Shown here: positions 1 to 6,136 of the stretch, piece after piece
How positions within the stretch are numbered: position 1 is the first letter of the stretch
Layout of the letters: every line of letters starts with the position of its first letter
From: an uncultured bacterium
GTDB taxonomy: Bacteria; Planctomycetota; Phycisphaerae; Phycisphaerales; UBA1924
Length of the DNA: 8,338 bases
Direction of reading: 5' to 3'
Assembly: GCA_938003595.1 (NCBI GenBank)
Contig: CALKYH010000053.1
Location: 1-8,338, forward strand
Translations under genes and position numbers: made by a program
Notes under the pieces: model-generated
The model's input: only the letters and a program-made list of their open reading frames with translations
What the model was told of the DNA's origin: nothing
The model's database searches: none

Positions 1-2
1 CC

Positions 3-1259
3 GACGGCCACGGCACGCGCGTGGTGATCGAGCTCGAGGGCAAGTACCTCAAGGGCCGCGCCAGCGTCGATGAGTACCTGGAGCTGACCTCCATCGCCAA
101 TCCGCACGCGCGGATCGTGTTCATCGCCCCGCCGCAGGCGGGCGACCCCGGCCCCGTCCACACCGAGCGCCCCCGCTCCGTGGACGAGCTACCCGCCGAG
201 ACCCGGGAGATCCAGCCGCACCCGCACGGGATCGAGCTGGGCATCCTCATCCAGATGCTGGAGCGGACCGAGTCCACGCAGCTCGGCGCGTTCCTGCAAT
301 CCGATTTCTGCCGCGTCGGGCCCGGGACCGCCAAGAGCATCTGCTCCGCCGCCGGCCTGACCAGCAACACCTGGGTCAAGAAGGTCGGCCACGCGGAGGC
401 CGAGAAGCTCTACAAGGCGATCCAGGACGCCAAGCTCATGGCGCCGCCGACGGACTGCCTCAGCCCGATCGGCGCCCGCGTGCTGCTCAAGGGCCTCGAG
501 AGCGGACTCAAGCCGGACTTCATCGCCGTCTCCTCGCGCCCGCCCGCCGTCTACCGGGGCCGGCCCTTCCTCATCGAGGCCGGCGTCGCCTTCGGCGGCG
601 ACCTCCCGGGCGACGAGACCGCGCGCGTCCACCGCTTCGCCAACCGCGTCCCGCTCCAGTACCAGCAGAGCGCCTGCGCCTGCTTCAAGGCCGTCGTCGA
701 GACCGACTGGAAGCGCTACACCCTCTCCCAGCCCCGCGGCTCGCTGCCCGTCGGGCCCCTCGTCGTCATGATCCACATGGCCAGCGTCTGGGTGCCCTTC
801 ACCAGCGAGAGCAAGGAAGCCATCGCCGACTACGACGAGATCCGCAAGGAGATGCGCCTCGCCCTGCAGGACTGCGGCCGCAAGCTGGGCGTCTACCTCA
901 ACCGACGCGAACGCATGCGCCGCCAGGGCGAGCGCCGCCACATCTTCGAGCGCTACATCGGCGAGATCGCCAAGGCGTGCGAGTCCATCACCGGCGAGCC
1001 CGCCGAGCCGCTCTACGAGGCGCTGCTCCGCACCGCCCAGAAGAAGACCGCCGAGGCCGACGCGATGCTCGACGAAGAGGGCCGCTTCATCGGCAAGAAG
1101 GATCGCCTCGAGAACGACGACACGGTCTTCATGCGCGAGCGGCCCGCCGGGGAGGACGACGACGAGCCGGCGCCCGCCAAGGCGCAGACGCCCGAGAAGC
1201 CCACGAAGAAGCGGGGCCGGAAGCAGGACGACACGCTGTTCGACGACGCGCAGGACTAA
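3..1259 (+). CDS. top6B: DNA topoisomerase VI subunit B, C-terminal part (5' end outside window)
   Basis: This is the ATPase subunit of type IIB topoisomerase VI, which dimerises on ATP binding and drives passage of one duplex through a double-strand break made by subunit A. The frame is open from base 3, so the GTG at 21 is internal; the GHKL ATPase domain lies upstream of the window. Visible in order are a GTRVVIELEGKYLKGR segment and SVDEYL..TSIANPHA, both typical of the family; an H2TH-like region starting PHGIELG and containing FCRVGPGTA (about 220-360); and the transducer domain with GVAFGGDLP, RFANRVPL, the WKRY motif (about 707-720) and PFTSESKEAIAD. A charged tail of about 45 residues follows, rich in Asp/Glu then Lys/Pro. 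It is the first gene of a two-gene operon with top6A, 6 bases away. Identity rests on several family-specific motifs. Confidence 0.95.
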   Translation, partial: DGHGTRVVIELEGKYLKGRASVDEYLELTSIANPHARIVFIAPPQAGDPGPVHTERPRSVDELPAETREIQPHPHGIELGILIQMLERTESTQLGAFLQSDFCRVGPGTAKSICSAAGLTSNTWVKKVGHAEAEKLYKAIQDAKLMAPPTDCLSPIGARVLLKGLESGLKPDFIAVSSRPPAVYRGRPFLIEAGVAFGGDLPGDETARVHRFANRVPLQYQQSACACFKAVVETDWKRYTLSQPRGSLPVGPLVVMIHMASVWVPFTSESKEAIADYDEIRKEMRLALQDCGRKLGVYLNRRERMRRQGERRHIFERYIGEIAKACESITGEPAEPLYEALLRTAQKKTAEADAMLDEEGRFIGKKDRLENDDTVFMRERPAGEDDDEPAPAKAQTPEKPTKKRGRKQDDTLFDDAQD

Positions 1260-1265
1260 GACGCC

Positions 1266-2432
1266 ATGGCGAAGAAGACCACCACGAAGAAGACCCCCGC
1301 CGCCGCGACAGCGCCGACGCCGCGCCGCTCCATCGACACCGGCGCCAAGACCATCAAGCGGATCACCATGCTCGGCGAGCACATCCGCAAGGCCGCGCTG
1401 AATCCCAAGGACGGCGACCCCAGCGTCGAGATCCCCTCCCGCACGCTCTCGAACACGCGCTTCAACCTCAAGAAGCGCACCCTGGAGATGGGCGACGCCA
1501 CCCAGACGCGCAACCTGTTCAATGTCGGCCAGGCCCGCAAGTTCATGCAGATGACCCTCCAGGCCGCCGCGAGCAAGGACCTCATCGGCCAGGACAAGAC
1601 CCTCAGCCTCCGCGGCATGTACTACCGCTCGCTCCACACCATCCCCGGCACGAAGGAAAAGACCTTCGACGATCAGAGCGAGTCCGACGCCATTCTTGAA
1701 GACCTCGAAGTCTCGCTCGGCGCCATGCGCGAGGAACTGCATGTCTTCGCGAAGAAGCGCGGCACCATCGTCGGGAACATCACGCTCACCGACACCGGCG
1801 ACCAGATCGACTGCCGACGCATGGGCTCCGGCGGCTACGCCATCCCCAGCATCTGCGAGCCCGATGTCATCCAGTTCGGCAAGTGCGAGGCGAAGTTCGT
1901 CCTCCATGTCGAGAAGGACACCGTCTGGTCCCGCTTCAACGAGGACAAGTTCTGGCAGAAGCACAACTGCATCCTCACCGAGGGCTCGGGGCAGCCGCCC
2001 CGGGGCGTCCGCCGGCTGCTCCAGCGCCTCAACCAGGAGCTCAACCTCCCCATCTACTGCCTGCTCGATTGCGACCCCTGGGGGCACTACATCTACAGCG
2101 TCATCAAGCAGGGCTCGATCAACCTCGCCTACGAAAGCCAGAGAATGGCGATTCCCGACGCCAAATTCATTGGCATCCGGTCGGAGGATTATCGACGCTG
2201 TGAACTGCCCCCCGAGGTCCGGATCGACCTCAACGACAAGGACACCTCCCGAGCGAGGCAGATCGCCGCGTACCCATGGTTCGCCAAGAACAAGGCCTGG
2301 CAGAAGGAAATCGACCTCCTCTTGAAGAACGGGTTCAAGATGGAGGTGGAATCCCTCATTACGAAGGACATTTCCTATGTCACCGAGCAATATGTGCCCG
2401 CCAGGCTGAAAGCCAAGGACTGGCTCGACTGA
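1266..2432 (+). CDS. top6A: DNA topoisomerase VI subunit A (Spo11-type, DNA cleaving)
   Basis: This 388-residue protein is the DNA-cleaving subunit of topoisomerase VI, homologous to eukaryotic Spo11. Its winged-helix/CAP domain carries SLRGMYYRS, where Tyr120 (second of the YY pair) aligns with the tyrosine that attaches covalently to the DNA 5' end. The TOPRIM domain follows: acidic Glu216 in HVEKDTVWSRFNEDKFW, then CILTEGSGQPPRGVRRLLQRL, then Asp268 and Asp270 in LLDCDPWGHYIYSV, the Mg-binding pair. SINLAYESQRMAIPDAKFIG and the terminal KAKDWLD are also family-typical. The first 25 residues are Lys/Thr/Ala/Pro rich and probably disordered. The ATG lies 6 bases after the top6B stop; a possible AGGA at 1252-1255 is inside top6B, which suggests coupled translation. 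Length matches archaeal homologues (about 350-390). No catalytic residue is missing, so the subunit looks functional. Confidence 0.96.
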   Translation: MAKKTTTKKTPAAATAPTPRRSIDTGAKTIKRITMLGEHIRKAALNPKDGDPSVEIPSRTLSNTRFNLKKRTLEMGDATQTRNLFNVGQARKFMQMTLQAAASKDLIGQDKTLSLRGMYYRSLHTIPGTKEKTFDDQSESDAILEDLEVSLGAMREELHVFAKKRGTIVGNITLTDTGDQIDCRRMGSGGYAIPSICEPDVIQFGKCEAKFVLHVEKDTVWSRFNEDKFWQKHNCILTEGSGQPPRGVRRLLQRLNQELNLPIYCLLDCDPWGHYIYSVIKQGSINLAYESQRMAIPDAKFIGIRSEDYRRCELPPEVRIDLNDKDTSRARQIAAYPWFAKNKAWQKEIDLLLKNGFKMEVESLITKDISYVTEQYVPARLKAKDWLD

Positions 2433-2470
2433 CAGCTCGGACCCCGCCCTTCGGGCCCAATTTCGGGCGC

Positions 2471-2499
2471 TTCCCAGGACCCGAGATCCGGGGTATCCT
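2471..2499 (+). promoter_or_regulatory. Weak sigma70-like promoter candidate upstream of the response regulator
   Basis: TTCCCA at 2471-2476 and TATCCT at 2494-2499 are separated by 17 bases; each matches the bacterial consensus hexamer at 4 of 6 positions. Transcription would begin near 2506, about 87 bases before the response regulator ATG. The rest of the 160-base gap after top6A (2433-2592) holds only a weak hairpin, GCCC-TTC-GGGC at 2446-2456, with no T tract. This is a pattern match by eye in GC-rich DNA, so confidence is low. Confidence 0.3.
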
Positions 2500-2592
2500 C
2501 AACCGAGTTCTCTCCCGAGGTACGGCCAAGGCGCTCAACCTGGGCCGGGGGGGTTGGTCGCTCAGTCAATACACTCGGAGTTGGCGCGTCTT

Positions 2593-3252
2593 ATGACCGG
2601 GTCAAATGTCACGCATCCTGCTGATGGCGCGGTCGGATCTCGCCATCCCTCCAAACCGCGGCGCCTGGTGATCGCGGACGACGATCACATCATCGCCACC
2701 GGCCTGACGAGCACCCTCCGCTCGCTCGGACACGATGTCGTCGGCGCCGCCCCCAACGGGCAGGCGGCGGTGGACCTCGCCCGCAGCTCCGCCGTGGACA
2801 TGGCCATCCTCGACATCCGGATGCCCGTGATGGACGGCCTGGAGGCCGCAGGAATCCTCTGGCGTGAATCCGGCATCCCGACCATCATCGTTTCCGCCTA
2901 TAGCGACGAGTCGTACCTCTCCGAGACCGGTGAGAAGGGCGTGTTCGCGTTCCTGCTGAAGCCCGTGACACCCGACGGCCTTCGCGCGGCGATCTCGGTG
3001 GCCTGGGCCCGGGCGCTCCGGGAGAAGGAACAGGCCGGCCGCGTCGATCAGCTCGAGCAGACGCTGAAGAACCGCCAGACCGTCGAGCGCGCCAAGTGGC
3101 GGCTGGTGCAGTCCCTCTCGATCGGCGAGCCCGAGGCCCACTCGCGGATGCAGAAGGTCGCGCGGGACCAGCGGGTCCCCCTCATCGAGATCGCCATGCG
3201 GGTGATCGAGGACGACGCCCCGACCATCAAGCTGGTCAGCGAGCGAGCCTGA
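2593..3252 (+). CDS. Response regulator with receiver and ANTAR RNA-binding domains
   Basis: This is a two-component response regulator whose output is predicted to bind RNA and prevent transcription termination, as in AmiR/NasR-type antiterminators. Numbered from the ATG (219 residues), the receiver spans about 23-140: acidic pair in VIADDDHI, phospho-acceptor Asp74 in MAILDIRMPVMDG, Ser101 in IIVSAYSD, and Lys123 in FLLKPV. A charged helix (ALREKEQAGRVDQLEQTL), probably coiled coil, joins it to the ANTAR domain at about 153-206, with QTVERAKWRLVQ and ending IEIAMRVI. The frame also allows a TTG start at 2554, adding 13 residues; I prefer ATG 2593, with GGAG at 2577-2580 a somewhat distant ribosome site, but the choice is open. 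No sensor kinase is present in the window, so it is an orphan here. Target RNAs cannot be named. Confidence 0.9.
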   Translation: MTGSNVTHPADGAVGSRHPSKPRRLVIADDDHIIATGLTSTLRSLGHDVVGAAPNGQAAVDLARSSAVDMAILDIRMPVMDGLEAAGILWRESGIPTIIVSAYSDESYLSETGEKGVFAFLLKPVTPDGLRAAISVAWARALREKEQAGRVDQLEQTLKNRQTVERAKWRLVQSLSIGEPEAHSRMQKVARDQRVPLIEIAMRVIEDDAPTIKLVSERA

Positions 3253-3272
3253 GGACGGCCCGGGGCCGGTCC
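3253..3272 (+). terminator. Hairpin directly after the response regulator stop codon
   Basis: GGACGGCC (3253-3260) pairs with GGCC-G-GTCC (3264-3272), giving an eight-base-pair GC-rich stem with one bulged G and a three-base loop. It starts on the first base after the TGA. No T tract follows, so it is not a classical intrinsic terminator; it may stabilise the mRNA 3' end or cause pausing. Similar ANTAR systems act on hairpins, but there is no evidence that this one is a target. Confidence 0.35.
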
Positions 3273-3371
3273 GAGGACCACAGATTCCCCATGTTCACAC
3301 TCGAACCGCTTCGGCGCTGATTGCGCGTCGGATTGGCTGCATTTTGGCCGTCCTGCGGGTCTATGGACCCC

Positions 3372-3399
3372 TTCCCATGCCCGCGAGGCGCGGTAGGCT
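3372..3399 (+). promoter_or_regulatory. Weak promoter candidate in the long intergenic gap
   Basis: TTCCCA (3372-3377) and TAGGCT (3394-3399) are 16 bases apart. The first hexamer is the same as in the candidate upstream of the response regulator, and the second is close to TAGACT before the FKBP gene. If used, transcription would start near 3406, upstream of the nested inverted repeat and 308 bases before the lipoprotein ATG. This is a visual match only. Confidence 0.22.
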
Positions 3400-3440
3400 C
3401 GCGGTCCGCCCGAATCCAAGTCGATCGGGCCTCCGGGTCT

Positions 3441-3513
3441 AAGAACCCCGGCCGGACGGTGCGAGCGCAGCGGAGGAGACGCTCGAGCCCCCGACCGGGG
3501 TTCTTTGATTTTT
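3441..3513 (+). repeat. Nested inverted repeat with T-rich tail (possible terminator or dispersed repeat)
   Basis: The outer arms AAGAACCCCGG (3441-3451) and CCGGGGTTCTT (3495-3505) are perfect 11-base complements, extended inward after one mismatch by CGG (3453-3455) with CCG (3491-3493). Inside is a second hairpin, CGAGCG (3462-3467) with CGCTCG (3480-3485), around a 12-base loop. The right arm runs into TTTGATTTTT, so on the + strand the structure could end transcription. The inner loop is long for a classical intrinsic terminator, and the two-level architecture resembles dispersed palindromic intergenic repeats. Copy number cannot be judged from one window. Confidence 0.7.
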
Positions 3514-3702
3514 GGATTCCAGGCTCCTTTGGCCGGGCCCTTTCCGGACCGATGTACTGCACTGACGGATATCCCCCCTCAAGCGCCCCTGTCGACCGGT
3601 CCGATAAGGCCGCGGTGGACACGCGTTCCGGACCTCCTTCGCGGCCCTCATCCGGGCCCGGAGCCGCCCCGGCCCGCCCCCACCACCGGCCACCCGCTGC
3701 TG

Positions 3703-3708
3703 AAGGAG
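3703..3708 (+). promoter_or_regulatory. Ribosome-binding site of the propeller lipoprotein
   Basis: AAGGAG lies 5 bases before the ATG at 3714. It is the best Shine-Dalgarno in the window and fixes the start at 3714 rather than at the far upstream end of the open frame. Confidence 0.8.
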
Positions 3709-3713
3709 CCGCG

Positions 3714-5102
3714 ATGAACCCTGTGCAGACCAAGACCCTGTTCGCCCTCTTCGCCGCCGGCAGCGCCCTGACGCTCGCCGCCTGCGGAACGCAGCAGGCC
3801 ATGCCCAGCGCCTCCACCACGCCGTCCACCGGCAAGGTCCGGGCTCCGCAGCCCGCCCAGCCCGCGGCCCGCGTCGTGACCTCCGATCTCGCCTGGGGCG
3901 AGTCCGTCGGCGGATGGGAGGCAGTGGACTCCGTCGACAACCTCATGCAGATCTCGTACAGCCAGGACGGCTCGGACTTCGATCCGGACATCTCTCCGGA
4001 CGGCAAGACCATCGTCTTCGCCAGCACGCAGCACCGCCTGACCTCCGACCTCTATGTGAAGCCCGTCGGCGGCCACGCCGTGACGCAGCTCACGAATGAC
4101 CCCGCCCACGACCTGATGCCCTCGTTCAGCCCCGACGGCAAGCGCGTTGCGTTCTCCTCGAACCGCGGCGGCTCCTGGGACATCTTCGTGGTCGGCGCCG
4201 ACGGCGGCCAGCCCGTGCAGATCACCAGCGAGGCCAGCCACGAACTCCATCCCACCTGGTCGCCCGATGGCTCCCGCCTGGCGTTCTGCCGCCTGAGCCC
4301 CACCTCGGGCCGATGGGAGTTGTGGGAGGTCGAACTCACCAACACCGCCGTCAGCCGCTTCCTCGGCTACGGCCTGCTGCCCGAGTGGAATCCCAAGCAG
4401 GACAAGATCGCGTTCCAGCGCTCGCGCGAGCGTGGCGACCGGCTCTACAGCGTCTGGACCATCGACTATGTGAACAACGAGCCGCGCAACCCGACCGAGA
4501 TCGCCAGCAGCCCGGAGTGGGCGTTCATCAACCCCTCCTGGTCGCCCGACGGCGAACTGCTCGTCTTCTCCGCCGTGCACAACCCCGAGGCGGACATCTC
4601 CGGCGGCGTCGGCCCGACCCCCCACGCGGCCGACCTCTGGATGGTCAACGCCGACGGCTCGAACCGCACGCGCCTGACCGGCGGCGAGTACGCCGACCTG
4701 ATGCCCGAATGGGGCCCCGATGGCCGCGTGTACTTCGTCTCCGACCGCGCCGGCCGCGGCAACATCTGGTCCCTCACGCCCGAGCGCTCGATCGTCACCG
4801 CTTCCTTCGACAAGCCCCAGGGCGCCACGGGCGTCGCGACCGCGCCGACCCCGACGCGCCCCGCCCCGGCCGTCCCCACGATGCCGACGGCGCAGGCCAG
4901 CGCGCCCCTGCCGCCGGCGCTGCCCGCCGAGCCCAGGCCCGCGCAGTACCGCGGTCCGTTCCATTCGTTCCCGATTGCGCAGCGTCCGGCGACGCCCCCG
5001 GCGTCCAGCGACCCGCACGACGAGTTCGACGAGGGCCCGGCCGATCTGCCGCCCGTCGCCGACGCCCCCACCGAAGACCATCACGAGCCCGAGCCGCACT
5101 AA
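3714..5102 (+). CDS. TolB-like six-bladed beta-propeller (PD40) lipoprotein
   Basis: A 462-residue exported protein. The N-terminus is a lipoprotein signal peptide: MNPVQTK, a hydrophobic stretch, and lipobox LAAC with the lipidated cysteine at residue 24. A Thr/Pro/Ala-rich linker follows. Residues about 85-365 carry repeated propeller blades with the PD40 signature: DISPDG (92-97), SFSPDG (137-142), TWSPDG (181-186), a worn copy WNPKQD (225-230), SWSPDG (275-280) and EWGPDG (332-337). Six blades match the propeller of TolB, but the N-terminal TolB domain is absent, so it should not be called tolB. The last 90 or so residues are Pro/Ala-rich and end in an Asp/Glu/His-rich tail. Such propellers usually mediate protein-protein contacts in the envelope; the partner is unknown. 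It probably shares a transcript with the lipoprotein gene 90 bases downstream. The start is set by the AAGGAG site and the signal peptide. Confidence 0.88.
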   Translation: MNPVQTKTLFALFAAGSALTLAACGTQQAMPSASTTPSTGKVRAPQPAQPAARVVTSDLAWGESVGGWEAVDSVDNLMQISYSQDGSDFDPDISPDGKTIVFASTQHRLTSDLYVKPVGGHAVTQLTNDPAHDLMPSFSPDGKRVAFSSNRGGSWDIFVVGADGGQPVQITSEASHELHPTWSPDGSRLAFCRLSPTSGRWELWEVELTNTAVSRFLGYGLLPEWNPKQDKIAFQRSRERGDRLYSVWTIDYVNNEPRNPTEIASSPEWAFINPSWSPDGELLVFSAVHNPEADISGGVGPTPHAADLWMVNADGSNRTRLTGGEYADLMPEWGPDGRVYFVSDRAGRGNIWSLTPERSIVTASFDKPQGATGVATAPTPTRPAPAVPTMPTAQASAPLPPALPAEPRPAQYRGPFHSFPIAQRPATPPASSDPHDEFDEGPADLPPVADAPTEDHHEPEPH

Positions 5103-5156
5103 GCCCCCGCCCCCGGAGGCCGCGGCGCTCGCAGAACATCCCATCGATCACACACC

Positions 5157-5173
5157 GGCGCGTGGAGCGCGCC
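5157..5173 (+). repeat. Small hairpin between the two lipoprotein genes
   Basis: GGCGCG (5157-5162) and CGCGCC (5168-5173) form a perfect six-base-pair stem around a five-base loop, 19 bases before the ATG of the downstream gene and just before its AAGGA ribosome site. No T tract follows, so it is not a terminator. It could influence translation or RNA stability, or be chance in GC-rich DNA. Confidence 0.35.
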
Positions 5174-5192
5174 CAGGACCGGCAAGGACGCC

Positions 5193-6020
5193 ATGACAAC
5201 CGCACAGCCCATGCTCGCCGCATCGCGAGTCGCCCGCCTCATCCGGCGTCGGCTCGCGCCCTTCCTTCTCCTGGCGCCGCTCGCCCTCGGGGCGTGCACC
5301 AGTCCGCCGGAGTTCGTGCCGCCGCTGACGCTCACCGCGCCCGCGTACCGGACGCCCGGCGGGCCCGAGCTGATCTGGGCCGTCGCGCCGCTCCGGAACG
5401 AATCCGGCGTGGGCGCGGCGCCGGCCGAGGCCGTCACCGATGCGCTCGTCGAACAGGTCGAGCAGATCGAGGGCGTCGCCTCCGTTCCGCTCAATCGCAC
5501 GCTCGCCGCCATGCGGGCGCTCGAGATGCCCTACATCGACACGCCGGCCGAGGCCGTCGCGCTGGCGCAGACGCTCGGCGTGGACGCGATCATCGTCGGG
5601 ACGATCACCTCGTGGGACCCCTATGACCCGCCCGTGATCGGCATGGCCCTGGCGCTGTTTGTGACGCCCGGATCCGTCATGGCCACCCCGCCGACCGAGC
5701 CCGTCGCCGACCCCGGCCCACCTGATCCCGTGCTGCTGCAGTCGGCCCCCAGGGACGCGACGCTCCCGGGGTCTCAGTGGAACACCCGGCCGATCTCGGT
5801 TGTTTCGAGGGTTCTGGACGGCTCGAACCACGCCGTGCAGATGTCCTGCAAGGAGTTTGCGGAAGGTCGAAGCCCGACTGTATCGGCCCTTGGATGGCGC
5901 CGATATCTAGCGAGCATGCCGCTGTACGCGGAGTTTGCAAGCTTCCGCCTGTGTGCGGATCTGCTGGACGCCGAGCGCCAGAGGATCGCCGGGTGGAGCG
6001 GAGCAGTGCAGGGCCGCTGA
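5193..6020 (+). CDS. Conserved lipoprotein with CsgG/LpoB-like fold
   Basis: A 275-residue envelope lipoprotein. It begins with an Arg-rich n-region (SRVARLIRRR), a hydrophobic core, and lipobox LGAC with the lipidated cysteine at residue 35. The core LIWAVAPLRNESG (about 60-72), a helix with AVTDALVEQVEQIEGV, then ALAQTLGVDAIIVGTITSWDPYDPP (about 122-147) follow the pattern of CsgG, LpoB and TolB N-terminal domains: a beta-strand with a Leu-Arg-Asn-Glu turn, a helix, then a V-D-A-ψ-ψ-V-G-T strand. A Pro-rich loop and a C-terminal segment (VVSRVLDGSNHAVQ... GWRRYLASM) complete it; I do not recognise that part. AAGGA at 5184-5188 supports the ATG at 5193. It lies 90 bases after the propeller lipoprotein and probably works in the same envelope complex. 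Possible roles are secretion or cell-wall synthase activation; none can be chosen. Confidence 0.8.
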   Translation: MTTAQPMLAASRVARLIRRRLAPFLLLAPLALGACTSPPEFVPPLTLTAPAYRTPGGPELIWAVAPLRNESGVGAAPAEAVTDALVEQVEQIEGVASVPLNRTLAAMRALEMPYIDTPAEAVALAQTLGVDAIIVGTITSWDPYDPPVIGMALALFVTPGSVMATPPTEPVADPGPPDPVLLQSAPRDATLPGSQWNTRPISVVSRVLDGSNHAVQMSCKEFAEGRSPTVSALGWRRYLASMPLYAEFASFRLCADLLDAERQRIAGWSGAVQGR

Positions 6021-6043
6021 GGCCGCGGGAACAGGCCGCGGGA
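6021..6043 (+). repeat. Tandem direct repeat after the lipoprotein stop
   Basis: GGCCGCGGGA occurs twice, at 6021-6030 and 6034-6043, starting on the base after the TGA. Each copy contains the self-complementary CCGCGG, so alternative pairings are possible. The remaining bases to the recombinase start (6044-6136) show no clear promoter or terminator. It may be chance in GC-rich sequence. Confidence 0.5.
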
Positions 6044-6136
6044 GCGAGCCAGAGACCGATCACCGGCGGACCGCCCTCTCGTGGGGCCCGCCCGAGCCCA
6101 TTTGTTCACTCCCGCCACCCACGGACCGGCCCACCC

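Larger units (their letters stand above)
3253..3713. other. 461-base intergenic region without a credible gene
   Basis: An open frame from 3321 runs through this stretch into the lipoprotein gene, but its translation is Arg/Pro/Ser-rich with no domain. It would also place a large extension in front of an obvious lipoprotein signal peptide, so I treat the region as non-coding. From left to right it holds the hairpin after the response regulator, a weak promoter-like pair (3372-3399), a nested inverted repeat with T-rich tail (3441-3513), a GC-rich stretch with TTCCGGACC occurring twice (3542-3550 and 3626-3634), and a ribosome-binding site at 3703-3708. Local runs such as TTTGATTTTTGG are markedly more AT-rich than the rest of the window. 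Confidence 0.7.

Noticed and set aside
189..2390. Very long open frame on the - strand, 733 codons, opposite both topoisomerase genes
   Set aside because: It is an antisense shadow created by strong G/C wobble bias; its translation is Leu/Val/Gly/Asp-rich low complexity without a domain, while the + strand carries two unmistakable protein families.
3321..3713. 131-residue N-terminal extension of the propeller lipoprotein
   Set aside because: It would bury the signal peptide and lipobox, crosses the inverted repeat, and lacks any domain; AAGGAG plus ATG at 3714 is a clear start.
3714..5102. Naming the propeller lipoprotein tolB
   Set aside because: It is lipidated, lacks the TolB N-terminal domain, and no tolQ/tolR/tolA/pal genes are in the window.
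3648..5144. 498-codon open frame on the - strand opposite the propeller lipoprotein
   Set aside because: Same codon-bias effect; Gly/Arg/Val-rich translation with no motif, opposite a gene with signal peptide and repeated blades.
4313..5626. 437-codon + strand open frame across the two lipoprotein genes
   Set aside because: Arg/Pro/Ala-rich shadow in another frame, with no domain and no consistent start.
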